A stretch of 64,000 nt of DNA from Ipomoea triloba (taxonomy: Eukaryota > Streptophyta > Magnoliopsida > Solanales > Convolvulaceae). A program made the translations under genes and the position numbers. This document shows positions 45,255 to 55,381 of the stretch, one piece after another. The stretch's first letter is position 1. Every line of letters starts with the position of its first letter. Location of the stretch: the NCBI RefSeq assembly GCF_003576645.1, contig NC_044920.1, forward strand, positions 19,475,100 through 19,539,099, written 5' to 3'. The notes beneath the pieces are model-generated. The model was not told the DNA's origin. It did not search any database and worked only from the letters and a program-made list of their open reading frames with translations.

Positions 45255-45413
45255 TAGTACATATCCCATGTGCGTCCGAGCAATAAAATTAAAAATTGAC
45301 GGGCATTTTACTCCTACCATACACGTATCATTCTAAATCCGAAAATAATTTAGGATTCCCCTGTATATAGTCTGCAAATCCTTCATTCCTCCAGACACCA
45401 CTACAATCAAGAG
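45255..45413 (+). promoter_or_regulatory. Core promoter of gene 4
   Basis: Matches the last 150 bases upstream of genes 2 and 3: 'gtacatatcccatgtgcgtc', 'acacgtatcatt' and 'tatagtctgcaaatccttca'. The TATA box reads 'tgtatatag' instead of 'tttatata'. The distal 350 bases of promoter shared by genes 2 and 3 are missing. Confidence 0.7.
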
Positions 45414-46040
45414 ATGGAAAGAGTTTCACTGAAGCTAGCTTGCTTCCTAGTGCTTTTCATGGCGACATTATCTTGTTACTTCTCTCTCCTCTCCCTCATA
45501 CATATTAGATCACTCACTGCTTCTCTTCACTCTCTCTATAATATGTATATTTGTTTGTTGCATGCAGTGTTGCCATCAAGTTTGATGGCAAAAATGTCTA
45601 TAGGACCAAACAAGCTTCAAACGTTCATGACTGGGCAGCTCTGCAAATCTCACAGTGACTGCAGAAGCAATAGTGCTTACCCTGGCAACTTCTGTATGAA
45701 CAAGAATTCTGGATCTGGAATTGGTCATTGTGTTGGATTTCAATCCACTCTGGGTAATTAATTCTTTATCCTATCTATACATACATCTTCCTCAGTCGTC
45801 TGTGTGATAAATGATATATTCCGGGTTCATGAATGAATTTGGAGCTTATTCGAGTTCGGTGGCTTAATTTCTTTCCCCCAAATGTGGTGTTTTATAGCTC
45901 TGCCATCAGAAACGAAGGACGAGGAAGGCAAGCCAAGAGTTGGCTGTGGACAGTGTGACTCTGACGAAGATTGTCGAGATTGTAGCACACTTGCTTATTG
46001 TTATTATGAAGTATCTTTGCTTATAGGCTTTTGTGCGTGA
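45414..46040 (+). CDS. Cys-rich secreted peptide, array gene 4
   Basis: Exons 45414-45474, 45568-45753 and 45898-46040; phase-1 introns; 129 residues. Signal peptide MERVSLKLACFLVLFMATLS plus LLPSSLMA. Exon 2 module keeps all four cysteines (MTGQLCKSHSDC, FCMNK, GHCVGFQSTLG). Exon 3 has the linker ALPSETKDEEGKPRV and six cysteines with the same first spacings but a divergent end: loop 4 is STLAY instead of xPTxG, and the last loop is hydrophobic and x10 long. Intron 2 is only 144 bases, the shortest of the four, lacking the sequence that fills it in the others. Intron 1 is 93 bases, in frame and stop-free. Unspliced intron 2 gives a stop after STLGN. Function unknown; exon 3 divergence suggests a changed target or relaxed constraint. 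Confidence 0.85.
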
Positions 46041-46640
46041 TTATTATTATTATATCCGTCACAATAATATTCCCATTTCCTCAATAATTAAATTAAATAG
46101 GGTTGCACCTTTGTTTATGTAATATGTATTGCATGCATGTTAAATACTTAAATCTCTCTTAATAAAATGTTAGATATTTATATATATTGCTAGCTATCCA
46201 CTAGCCAGTGAGTATTTCAGTATTCATGCGTATTTCCTAAGTTTTTTATATCATTATATAATTGTTTGGGTGTTGTGGCATGTTTAAAATTGTGTTGAAC
46301 TTGTATTTAGTTGACAAATGCTAGAAATCAATTATATATATTGGTAAACAATGACAGGAAGAAGGACAAACAGATCAGTTTCAATATATGTCCAGTGATT
46401 TGTAATCACATGGACAATATAGTAAATACACTTTTATAAATATGTGTCCAACTAAAATGAACAATAATACTTTTATAACATTGGTTCATAGAATGAATTT
46501 TGAAGAAATAAAAGTGATATTATTCCATAAAAAATGGAATAGATAAGAAATAAAATATGAAGTTTATTTCATTGAATAGATTTCAAAAATTGTATCCACC
46601 TGATCTTTAAGCACATGGATTATTCAGTAATATTTACTTT
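46041..46640 (+). repeat. Duplicated 3' flank of gene 4
   Basis: Same blocks as behind genes 2 and 3 and the orphan exon ('gggttgcacctttgtttatg', 'gagtatttcagtattcatgc', 'gtggcatgtttaaaattgtg'). Confidence 0.85.
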
Positions 46641-46647
46641 TATAGAA

Positions 46648-46815
46648 CTCAATGTGGTAGCTCAAGTGGCAAGTGATGATTCCCCTTGAACCAGTTCCCG
46701 TGCCTCCCAGAGCGAGTGGGGATTAGTTAGGTGGACATGGACCGTTGAACGGACGGAAAAATAGATTAAATGGGTTCGCGTGCGATGAGATGAGGGCCAC
46801 AAAATACGGTGGCAA
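46648..46815 (+). mobile_element. SINE with internal deletion
   Basis: 'gtggtagctcaagtggcaagtg' then, abruptly, 'atgattccccttgaaccagt' and 'gcctcccagagcgagtgggg': the same SINE as at 24155 but missing about 43 bases from after the A-box into the B-box. The position behind the gene flank is equivalent, so the two are one insertion duplicated with the gene. Confidence 0.75.
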
Positions 46816-46849
46816 TTTAATCTTTTTGCATCTATTTTTCTGCTTATGA

Positions 46850-47300
46850 CGCGTGGTTTCTGTGCTTAAGGTGCGTTAGTTGTTGAGTACGTAGGTCTAA
46901 AGCTTTAGGTGCTTGGTTTTCCTTCTTAAGGTGCATGGGATCTGTGCTTAAGGTGCATCAATTCTTCAGTTGAGAACTTAAGGTGCGTCGATTTAAAATT
47001 TTATGTGCGTTATTTTACTTTTTAAGGTGTGTGGTTTGCTTTCTTAATGTGTGTGATTTATGTGCTTACGGTGCGTCAGTGGTAAAAACTTAAGTGCGTC
47101 GGTCTAAAGCTTTAGGTACATGGTTTTACTTCTTTATGTTCGTGGTTTTCTTTCTTAAGGTGCGTAATTTATATGCTTAAGGTGCATCAGTTGTTGAAAC
47201 TTAAGGTGCGTCGGCCTAAGGCTTTAGGTGTGTTTGGTTTTCCTTCTTAATATGCGTTGTTTTCCTTCTTAAGATGTTGTTTTCCTTCTTAAGGTGAGAT
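46850..47300. repeat. 'cttaaggtgcgt' minisatellite, copy B
   Basis: Collinear with 25135-25620, including the irregular unit order, and followed by the same 'ggcgattttgggggtaaagt'. Duplicated as part of the gene block. Confidence 0.85.
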
Positions 47301-47569
47301 TTTTTGTGGCGATTTTGGGGGTAAAGTTTAACAGAAGAAGGAAGGGGTGAAAGAAAGTAACACTAGAAAGAGTACAAAATTGAGTATAGAATTGAGTACA
47401 AGATTGGATACAAGTTTGAGTACTAGTTATTATACGTTCTGGTTTTGTAAAAAAAAATTCATTGATTTGAGCTGTTGATCTAGATTTGATCAACAGTTCA
47501 AATCTAACCGCATCTTCGCTCCTGAGCAAGTTTCTGCACTATAACTCATCCCCACTCCCCACCCCACAC

Positions 47570-48875
47570 ACACCAACGAAAAATGAAATTTAATTTTAGA
47601 AAATTAATTCCAACTAAAATTTTGGTACGAAACCAAAATAACAAGGGATTTAATTTATATAAAATTAATCCCACCAAACTTGGTACGAAACCAAGAATTT
47701 ATTTATACAAAAGCAATAAATACGAAGAAGGGGTTTTGAAATATGAGATTCAAACCCAGCTATAAGAAAAGAGAAAATCCAAGTTGTGTGTACTTCACAC
47801 TTTCCTTAAAACCAATTCGTTACCTTCCGAGGGTGCTAGGACCATTGGAGCGTCAGTCTCCCAGGACAAAAAGGGTTACTACTATAGTGTTTGAGCAGTA
47901 AAACATATAGTCCGGCAAACTACAACAACAATTGAGCACTCCGTACAATTTACGAAAATGTTGGCAGATATTTTTGGTGTACGAAAAGAGTTGAGAGAGG
48001 AAGAGAGAAAACTTCAGTTGTTGAGAGTTCAAAATCATCAGCCAAACAATTACCCAACACCAAAGCTTATATAGTATGTGGAAATTAATAGCATTAACAG
48101 TTGGCATTAACATCTAAAATAAATCAAATATGTAACCCTGTAACTTTAATTTGGACTTTAATTCTGATTTCAAAATTAAAGTGTTAATTCAAAATTAATT
48201 CTTACGGATAAGAATTAATACTGCCAGAACGGTACTCCAAATAATACTTCGAGCAGTACCCATGAACAGTAATTCGAGCAGTACATACGAAAACTAAGTT
48301 AACGTGCAACTTTAATCTGGAGTTTAATTCTCAAAATTAAAGTGGGATTAATTCAAAATTAATTGCTACGGATAAGAATTAATACTATTCAAAATTAATT
48401 GCTACGGATAAGAATTAATACTGCCAGAATGGTACTCCAAATAATACTTCTAGCAGTACCCACGAAAACTAAGTTCTTGACACTCATGTCGATGTACAAG
48501 AGGATTTGATTTACAACTCCTGTGCACGAGAGAAGGTCTCTATGCTATACTGTTCAACATCCCTTTAAAAGCATCTTATATATATATATATAGTGGTGCA
48601 AACACACTTTCCAAACCTATGTGGGCCGGGACAAGTACTTTTTACATAGTCTCTTTCCACCTTCATTTTCAACGCAAATGGGACTATTTTGATGAGTTTC
48701 TCATTCACCCATCTTCTGTTTTAAGCGTACAATATATCAATATTTTCATCTCACGACAGAGAACCCGAATCCACTTTGACCCGACCAAAATTGGAAGTGA
48801 ACTCCACATATTTGTACCACAAAATAGTCACTTTCTATGTCATTTTATGTTAAAGTTAAAATTCCAACAAAATCA
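47570..48875 (+). repeat. LTR-like repeat family L (copy behind gene 4)
   Basis: From 'ccaacgaaaaatgaaattta' to 'actttctatgtcattttatg'. Contains a local duplication of 'aattaattgctacggataag' (48357-48415). Frames 47583-47765, 47853-48113 and 48619-48927 are within the repeat and have relatives in the other copies only because of DNA identity. Confidence 0.75.
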
Positions 48876-48889
48876 AAAATATTTTTACA

Positions 48890-49596
48890 ACATATTGGTT
48901 TGCAAAATGGATTTTGAGAAAATATAAATGATATTCCATAAAAAATGGAATATATGTGGAGTAAAATACAAATGTTATTTTATTGAATAAATTTTAGAAA
49001 TTGTATTTGTGTTTAATTATTTTAAGTAAAAGAGATGGAATAAACATTCAAAAGAAAACAAGACCCTTTATACTGAATGATATATGTATGTGTGCACATA
49101 AGGGCATTCACAATTATTTTGGATTTCTTTCCTATTTTTTGTTGATCCCAACATTCATAAAAACCTCAAATCTCTATTGTTATTGTTGTTGTTGCTGTTA
49201 TTATTAGGGAAAATGTACAAATAGGCACCTAAATATTTTGTGTAAAAGTCAATTAGGCTTCTTTAAAAATGCAATTGAACACATGAACCCACGATTTTGA
49301 ATCGTTTGACCCCATTACCCGGTTACTACTCCAGTAAGTGCCGATAAATGCCCCTGTGGCTCGCCAAGTAAACTATATTTTGATTATTTGGATTGTCACA
49401 TAAACTTAAATAAAAAATAAATAAAATTAAAGTAAATAAAAGAAAATGCAGGCAATTAGTTAAAATTGTTTTCATTAAGTTTAAAAGTGACTTTGAATTG
49501 GACAAACATTTTGAAAGCCAATGTTTGTGACTAAAATATTAAATCTAACCAATTAATTAATTGAATGTATAGTATTAATTGAATGTATAGTATTAT
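48890..49596. repeat. Family-L-linked and duplicated intergenic DNA
   Basis: 48890-49150 matches 37200-37470. 49480-49596 ('gtgactttgaattggacaaa', 'ccaattaattaattgaatg') matches 62850-62945. Between them there is nothing recognisable as a gene. Confidence 0.65.
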
Positions 49597-49981
49597 GGGT
49601 TGTTATGCCATTGAACTAAGGTGGATGGGTCTATATTCACAATTTTAGAACTCTATGTTCATAATTTTGAAATTCTATATTCACAATTAAAGAACTTTAT
49701 ATTCATAATTACAAAATTATGTATTCACAATTTAATAACTCTATATTCAACAATATAACACAATTTTAGAATCTATATAACAAAATTGTGAATATAGAGT
49801 TCAAAAATTGTGAATATTAAGTAATGTAATTTTGTATATACAGATCTAAAACTGTGAATATAGAGTTCTAAAATTGTGAACATAAAACTTTAAAATTGTA
49901 AACCTATAATTCTAAAATTATGAATATGAACTCGAGTCCACCTTGTAAGGTGGACCAGGGTCCATAGCATAATTTGCCTAC
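49597..49981. mobile_element. MITE with TTATGCYATGGACC-type ends
   Basis: Inverted ends (left 'gttatgccattgaac', right 'gtccatagcataatttgc') and an interior of 'aattttagaactctatattca' units, first in one and then in the other orientation. Flanked by TATTAT (49591-49596, 49982-49987). The related locus at 62935-62955 has the same flanking sequence without the element (empty site), which confirms insertion. A relative lies at 58256-58640. Confidence 0.85.
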
Positions 49982-49984
49982 TAT

Positions 49985-50170
49985 TATGTGTTTTTGGATT
50001 TTTTAGCATAAAATGTCATGTAAGTTTCTATTTTGTAGTACAAATATATGGGGGTTCAACTTTCGATTTAGGTCGGGTCAAAGTAGATTCGCACTGTTCG
50101 TAGTGAAACGAAGAAATCGATATATTGCAGGCTCAAAATCGATAGTGAGCGCATGAGAAATGGATTCTCT
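49985..50170 (-). repeat. LTR-like repeat family L, reversed end fragment
   Basis: Reverse complement of the family's end: 'gcataaaatgtcatg', 'attttgtagtacaaatat', 'ggtcgggtcaaagtagattc' and 'cgatatattg'. Truncated after the '.atgagaaatggattct' block. Confidence 0.7.
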
Positions 50171-50322
50171 CTCTGTGTATTATTATAATTCTACCTTGTT
50201 TCATTCTTGACCTAACTAGGACTCTTTGTATTCTTACCCCAAAATGTTGAACCCCCAACCCAACCATAAGGGCCCCATGCCTCAACCCGATAGAGCATGT
50301 GAGACTATTTGTATTCTTATAA

Positions 50323-50861
50323 GAGTTAATACCTAACTCGACTATAGTGATTTTACTCAATTTCACCCTAAATGACTTTTTGTGCTCAATTTAATCCTCG
50401 ACTTTGATGGTTTTATCCAATTTAGTCCTTTGTTAAAAATTCTGTTAATGGACTGTTAGAAATAGGATCCTAATGGTAATTTCTCATCCCTTCATCCATT
50501 TGGGATGATTTCTTCTTCTTCCCCTTATTAAGATCCACACAGAAATGTAAATATTTGTACCCAAATATTTATTTACTCTGTATTTATTTATTTAGGGTTG
50601 AAGTTGGTTTGGTACGAAAATTTGCATTTTTGTGTTGATCTTAATAAGGGGAAGAATAAGGGATCATCCCAAACAGGATGAAGGATGAGAAATTACCATT
50701 AGAACCCTATTTTTAATAGTTAACTAACAAAATTTTTAACAAGAGGACTAAATTGTGTAAAAGCATCAAAGTCGAGTACTAAATTGAGCACAAAAAATCA
50801 TTTAAGACTAAATTGAGTAAAACCATGCATTATAGTCGAGGACTATATTGGGTATTAACTC
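50323..50861. mobile_element. Mutator-type foldback, GAGTTAAT family, 539 bp
   Basis: Starts GAGTTAATACC and ends GGTATTAACTC, flanked by perfect 10-bp duplications ATTCTTATAA (50313-50322 and 50862-50871). Long inverted arms include 'ctcgactttgatggttttat' against 'aagcatcaaagtcgag' and 'cccttattaagatc' against 'gatcttaataagggg'. No transposase. Confidence 0.92.
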
Positions 50862-50871
50862 ATTCTTATAA

Positions 50872-51170
50872 ATACATTTGTTACTGTATTTTGTAAATTG
50901 GATAAATCAATAATAAATTCTTATCTCCAAAAATTGTATATTTTACGAGACCAAACTCAACTCCTACATGAGCCAACATCTTTTAGTCTAGTTTGCCACA
51001 TTTTTATTAAGTTACAGATTTCATTTTTATGAAACAACTCTAGTCAGCAGCCCAGCATGAATGCATTCTACTGATCTATGATGAATAAAACTTGAAACGA
51101 CACACAGACATTATATATAAGATTCGTCCTTAAACTAAGTTACAAAATTAAACCAGAAAAAGAGTCTTTA
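50872..51170. other. Spacer downstream of LRR kinase pseudogene
   Basis: No gene was recognised. Probably includes the former 3' UTR of the minus-strand LRR kinase. Confidence 0.45.
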
Positions 51171-52938
51171 TTCTTATACAAAGAAGTCCTTTCTAATCCT
51201 GTGTAATTCTGTGGTGACATCTTTCATGTGTGCGCGATCTATTGGCGATCTAGAAGCACAAGTGAGCCCAATTTTGAACACGGAGATGAAGAAATCATCC
51301 ACCTTATTATGCTCCTCAATTTTCACCAACTTGCCAGGATTGTCTAGGTGTTCTCTCGATCTTATTCCATGGTTGTTTCTTGGCATACTAGAAGTAACGG
51401 GTCTACAATCCTCATCACATCATCTGGCAATGCTGCCTCAAAATATTCACAAAGACTACTACAATCATCACCAGAAAAGTCATATGTAGGTCTTTTTGCA
51501 GTGAACATTTTCAATAAAAAGATTCCATAACTATATATATCTCCGCAAATTGATGGATTCCCTCCTGTTCCATATTCTAGATCCAAATATTTGTCAAGAA
51601 AAAAATAATTAAATGTAAGCTAGAGTCAAACCATAAAAATAAACTTTTAAAAAACACAGAATATTTAATTAATGATATTCTAATTACTTGGTGCAATACA
51701 GCCAATGGACCCCTTTAACCCGAGGGTGCTACTCTTTTGTGATGAATCTTCAATTGTTCGTGAATAAAGTCTTCCTAACCCAAAATCTCCAACATTAGCA
51801 ATTAAGTCTTTGTCAAGAAGAATGTTACTTGGCTTTAGATCACAATGAATAATAGGAGGCTCACAATCATTGTGTAGATAGTACAACCCTGAAGCTACAT
51901 CAATTGTAATGTTTAACCTTTGAAGAACACTCAGAACATTATTTCTCCCTCCACCATCTGAATGCGAATGTAGCCACGTATCAAGCTAAGGTCCCCATTC
52001 TCCATAAACTTATAAACTAGAGCTTTGAATTCATTACCCATGAAATCACAGCCTGAGCAGCAAGTCAAAATTGGAACAAGATTTCGATCGCGTATGTTCC
52101 TTAATACTTTACAATCTGTATGAAAACTCTTTGAAGCACCATTCTTTAAATTGCAACTACTTGTTCATCCCCACCTTGCTAAAACCTTCCTTTGTAAACA
52201 GAGCCAAAGCTTCCCGAACCAATAAAATTTGTTTCATTGAAGCCTTGAGTTGCTCGGTGCAAATATCTATAAGAGATCCTAGAAATGTTAGAAAGGCAAG
52301 GAATGATACACCAATAATCACAAGGTTTGGATGCTTTCTATGTTTTCTTTTCTTCATAGAACAAGGATGTAGTTTTAATTCAGGTATACCACCGCAAAGT
52401 TTTTTGTTCCCAAGCAATTATATATTTTTTGCCACAAAAAAATTCCACTTGTGGGCACTTCACCTTCTGGATCATTGAAAGAAAGGTTTAAATATTTCAA
52501 GAGAGAAACCTTTTGGAGTTCTCTCGGTATCTCTCCAGTCAACTTGTTGTTTGAAATATCTAAATGCTTAATGCTTTTCAATGAAGCCAAAGAAGGTGTG
52601 ATTTTTCCTTCAAAGAAGTTAGCATGCATATCAAGATATTCAAGACTCAAACAATCGCCAAGTGATTTGGGAATTTCGCCAAATAACTTGTTTCTTAAGA
52701 TGTCTAACCGATTTAGTGTTTTCAATCTACCCTCAGTAATAGGTAAAGGGCCAGTGAATGAATTACTGGAGAGCTCAAGGATTACAAACAAAGATGGCAA
52801 TTCAAAAATTTGCTGAGGAATGGTGCCATTGAATTTGTTGTTGGACAAGTACAATTGATTCAAAATCAAAAAGTTTCCCACATTTGAAGGGATATTGCCA
52901 TCTAAATTGTTGTGATCTAGGTAAAGAAGAGATAGGGA

Positions 52939-52941
<3 letters not shown>

Positions 52942-52972
<31 letters not shown>

Positions 52973-53523
52973 ATCCCGCTCCACCAATTGTGGTCCATTT
53001 GGATACCCACTCTTATTTTTCAATTTTTGTTTAGTGATTCAACCCGCTAGATTAGCCCAGCAGCCCGCAATTTAGGTTTAGGGCCAACCCAATCCAAAAA
53101 GAAAAAAANNNNNNNNNNNNNNNNNNNNNNNNNNNNNNNNNNNNNNNNNNNNNNNNNNNNNNNNNNNNNNNNNNNNNNNNNNNNNNNNNNNNNNNNNNNN
53201 NNNNNNNNNNNNNNNNNNNNNNNNNNNNNNNNNNNNNNNNNNNNNNNNNNNNNNNNNNNNNNNNNNNNNNNNNNNNNNNNNNNNNNNNNNNNNNNNNNNN
53301 NNNNNNNNNNNNNNNNNNNNNNNNNNNNNNNNNNNNNNNNNNNNNNNNNNNNNNNNNNNNNNNNNNNNNNNNNNNNNNNNNNNNNNNNNNNNNNNNNNNN
53401 NNNNNNNNNNNNNNNNNNNNNNNNNNNNNNNNNNNNNNNNNNNNNNNNNNNNNNNNNNNNNNNNNNNNNNNNNNNNNNNNNNNNNNNNNNNNNNNNNNNN
53501 NNNNNNNNNNNNNNNNNNNNNGG

Positions 53524-53550
<27 letters not shown>
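52942..53550. mobile_element. Poly(A)-bounded insertion in LRR kinase
   Basis: The LRR coding sequence is interrupted at 'aagagatagggaggt': the 13 bases GAGATAGGGAGGT occur at 52929-52941 and again at 53551-53563. With one copy counted, the LRR reading frame continues in phase through LTSLSLLYLDHN, so this is a true insertion with a target-site duplication. The insert has 28 A at its left, 26 A at its right, about 138 bases of readable sequence ('ctcatcccgctccaccaatt' to 'ggccaacccaatcc') and 413 N. A 13-bp duplication with A tracts fits LINE/SINE-type retroposition. A-tracts at both ends are odd and may reflect misassembly at the poly(A). Confidence 0.75.
53109..53521. other. Assembly gap, 413 N
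   Basis: Run of N inside the insertion. Frames spanning it (53047-53595 and 53078-54208) are artefacts of translating N. Confidence 0.98.
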
Positions 53551-53554
<4 letters not shown>

Positions 53555-54682
53555 TAGGGAGGTGAGGTTAAACAGAGAAGATGGTATGTCTCCAATGAAC
53601 CGATTATGATCTAATCCCAATCCCTGTAGGCTTTTCAAGCAACCTATCTCACTAGGAATACGACCAGATAAAAGGTTTCCAGTCAACACTAACGCGGTCA
53701 AGCTAGCTAAATTCTTTATTCCTATTGGTATTGTTCCAGATAACCTATTCTCTCCTAGGCCTAAATAAGAGAGTTTGGATGAGAAGTTACATATGGAATT
53801 TGGAAATTTACCTTGAAGCTTATTTCTTGTAATTGAAAAGGTTTGTAAATTACTACAGTTTGATAGAGAGTGCATAAAACCCAAATTCTCATCATGATAG
53901 GTACCAAGAAGATTCAACTCAAGATTCAAGTAGAAAAGATGTTTTAGCTTTCCAATATTGTCTGGAATTTTACCTATGAAATGGTTTTGTGAAACCTCAA
54001 AAATTTGAAGCTTCGAGGCATTGGGAAATGAAATAGGGATGGTTCCATAGAATTTGTTGCCAGCAAGATAGACTTCTTCCAAGTTAGGCATGGTGTCTCC
54101 CATGTAGCTTGGAATGGTCCCTTGAAGTGAGTTACCTGATATTGAAAAAACTTTGATGGAAGTCATATTAAAGAAAGAGGGTGATAGTGTACCGGATAAG
54201 TTGTTCATGGTGAATGAAAGTAAGACTCTTTAAATTCTGATACTGGGTAAGCTCATGAGGAATGATTCCATGCATGCAAATGATTGTCATTCAAGTACAA
54301 TGATTGAAGCGAAGAAAGATTCCCAAAAGCCCGGGGAATTTCTCGTGTGATTTGGTTTTCACCCAGACTAAAGGATTGAAGTTTGTGCAACTTAGATAAG
54401 CTGATGGGAAGCACCCCACATGAGCTATGTAATGCTCCATGTGGATCACCATAAATCCGATGCTTAAAATCCAAAAGGGCAGCCCTATCAGTTTCATTTG
54501 AGTAGAGAATTGCTGATACGGTGGAAGTGGGACATAATATTAGGCATAACAGAAGATAATTAATGGACAATACAAAGTGTAGATGATGATGAAGAAGATG
54601 AAAGATAAGGGAGTGATGATATGGTTGGTTTTGTGTTGCTTCATTTTCTATAACACGGTAAGTTGGGTTTAATTTAGATAAG

Positions 54683-55381
54683 GAGTTAATTCCAGAAATG
54701 GCCTTCCACTATTGACTTTTACCAATTTTTATCCTCGACTTTCAATTTTACCAAAGTTAGTCCCTTAACCTTAAGTATTGATTTTTTACTAAATTTGATC
54801 CTTCTGTTAAATTTATGTTAAATAGGTGTTAAAATTGAGGGCAAAAATGTAAAATCAAATATTTTAACCTTTCTTCTCTACTTTGTTTCCCCTCCTAGTG
54901 GTGCCCTTTTCTACCATTTTTGCTATCAAATAATAATTAAAAAAAAACACCTAATACAACAATAAAATAAAATAACACTCCACATCCAATTAGAAAATTT
55001 ACAAAAATAAAAAATAAAAAATTATCACGGAGTATATATTACACTGCAGTAAACCAAAAAAAAAAATCAAAAAGTACAAAAAAAAATTGTTGATTAATTG
55101 AAATAACTTAACATAAAATGTAAAAGATAAATATATTGACTCATATTGTTCCATATATAATCTTGCGATGGAGGAGGGAAAACAAAGTGAAAAAAGAAAG
55201 GTTAAAATATTTGGTTTTACATTTTTGCCCTCAATTTTAACACCTATTTAACATAGATTTAACCAAAAGACCAAAATTGGTACAAAATCAATAGTTAAGG
55301 GATCAATTTTGATAAAATTAAAAGTCGATGACAAAAATTAGTAAAAGTCAATAGTCGAAGGACTATTTCTGAAATTAACTC
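54683..55381. mobile_element. Mutator-type foldback, GAGTTAAT family, 699 bp
   Basis: Starts GAGTTAATTCCAGAAATGG and ends with its near-complement ATTTCTGAAATTAACTC, flanked by perfect 10-bp duplications TTTAGATAAG (54673-54682 and 55382-55391). Arms are long ('ggtgttaaaattgagggcaa' pairs with 'gccctcaattttaacacc'). Lies about 110 bases upstream of the LRR kinase start, in its promoter region. Confidence 0.92.

Larger units (their letters stand above)
51174..54570 (-). pseudogene. Broken LRR receptor-like kinase (subfamily XII type)
   Basis: Ancestral role: membrane receptor kinase with extracellular LRRs (FLS2/EFR/Xa21 group). Visible in order: signal peptide and LRR N-cap start (54570; YSNETDRAALLDFK); LRRs (54208-53560 and 52941-52465) with NxLxGxIPxxxxxLxxL repeats; LLGNKKLCGGIPELKLHPC, then a membrane segment [18 protein letters not shown]; kinase [11 protein letters not shown] (about 52215); [25 protein letters not shown] (non-RD) and VGDFGLG (51.8 kb); a 111-base intron (51577-51687) at the family's usual place; and a last exon with YSYGIFLLKMFTAKRPT and IGLTCASRSPIDR. 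Lesions: the N-cap's CxWxGVxC and first LRRs are deleted near 54430; frame changes at about 54255-54210; a poly(A)-flanked insertion (52942-53550) containing the N gap; a frameshift near 52420; juxtamembrane lost; stop after the Gly loop; frameshift near 51365. A pseudogene. Confidence 0.93.

Noticed and set aside
53047..54208. Long minus-strand ORFs of 182 and 376 aa
   Set aside because: They run through 413 N; only the LRR part of the second (54208-53560) is real sequence.
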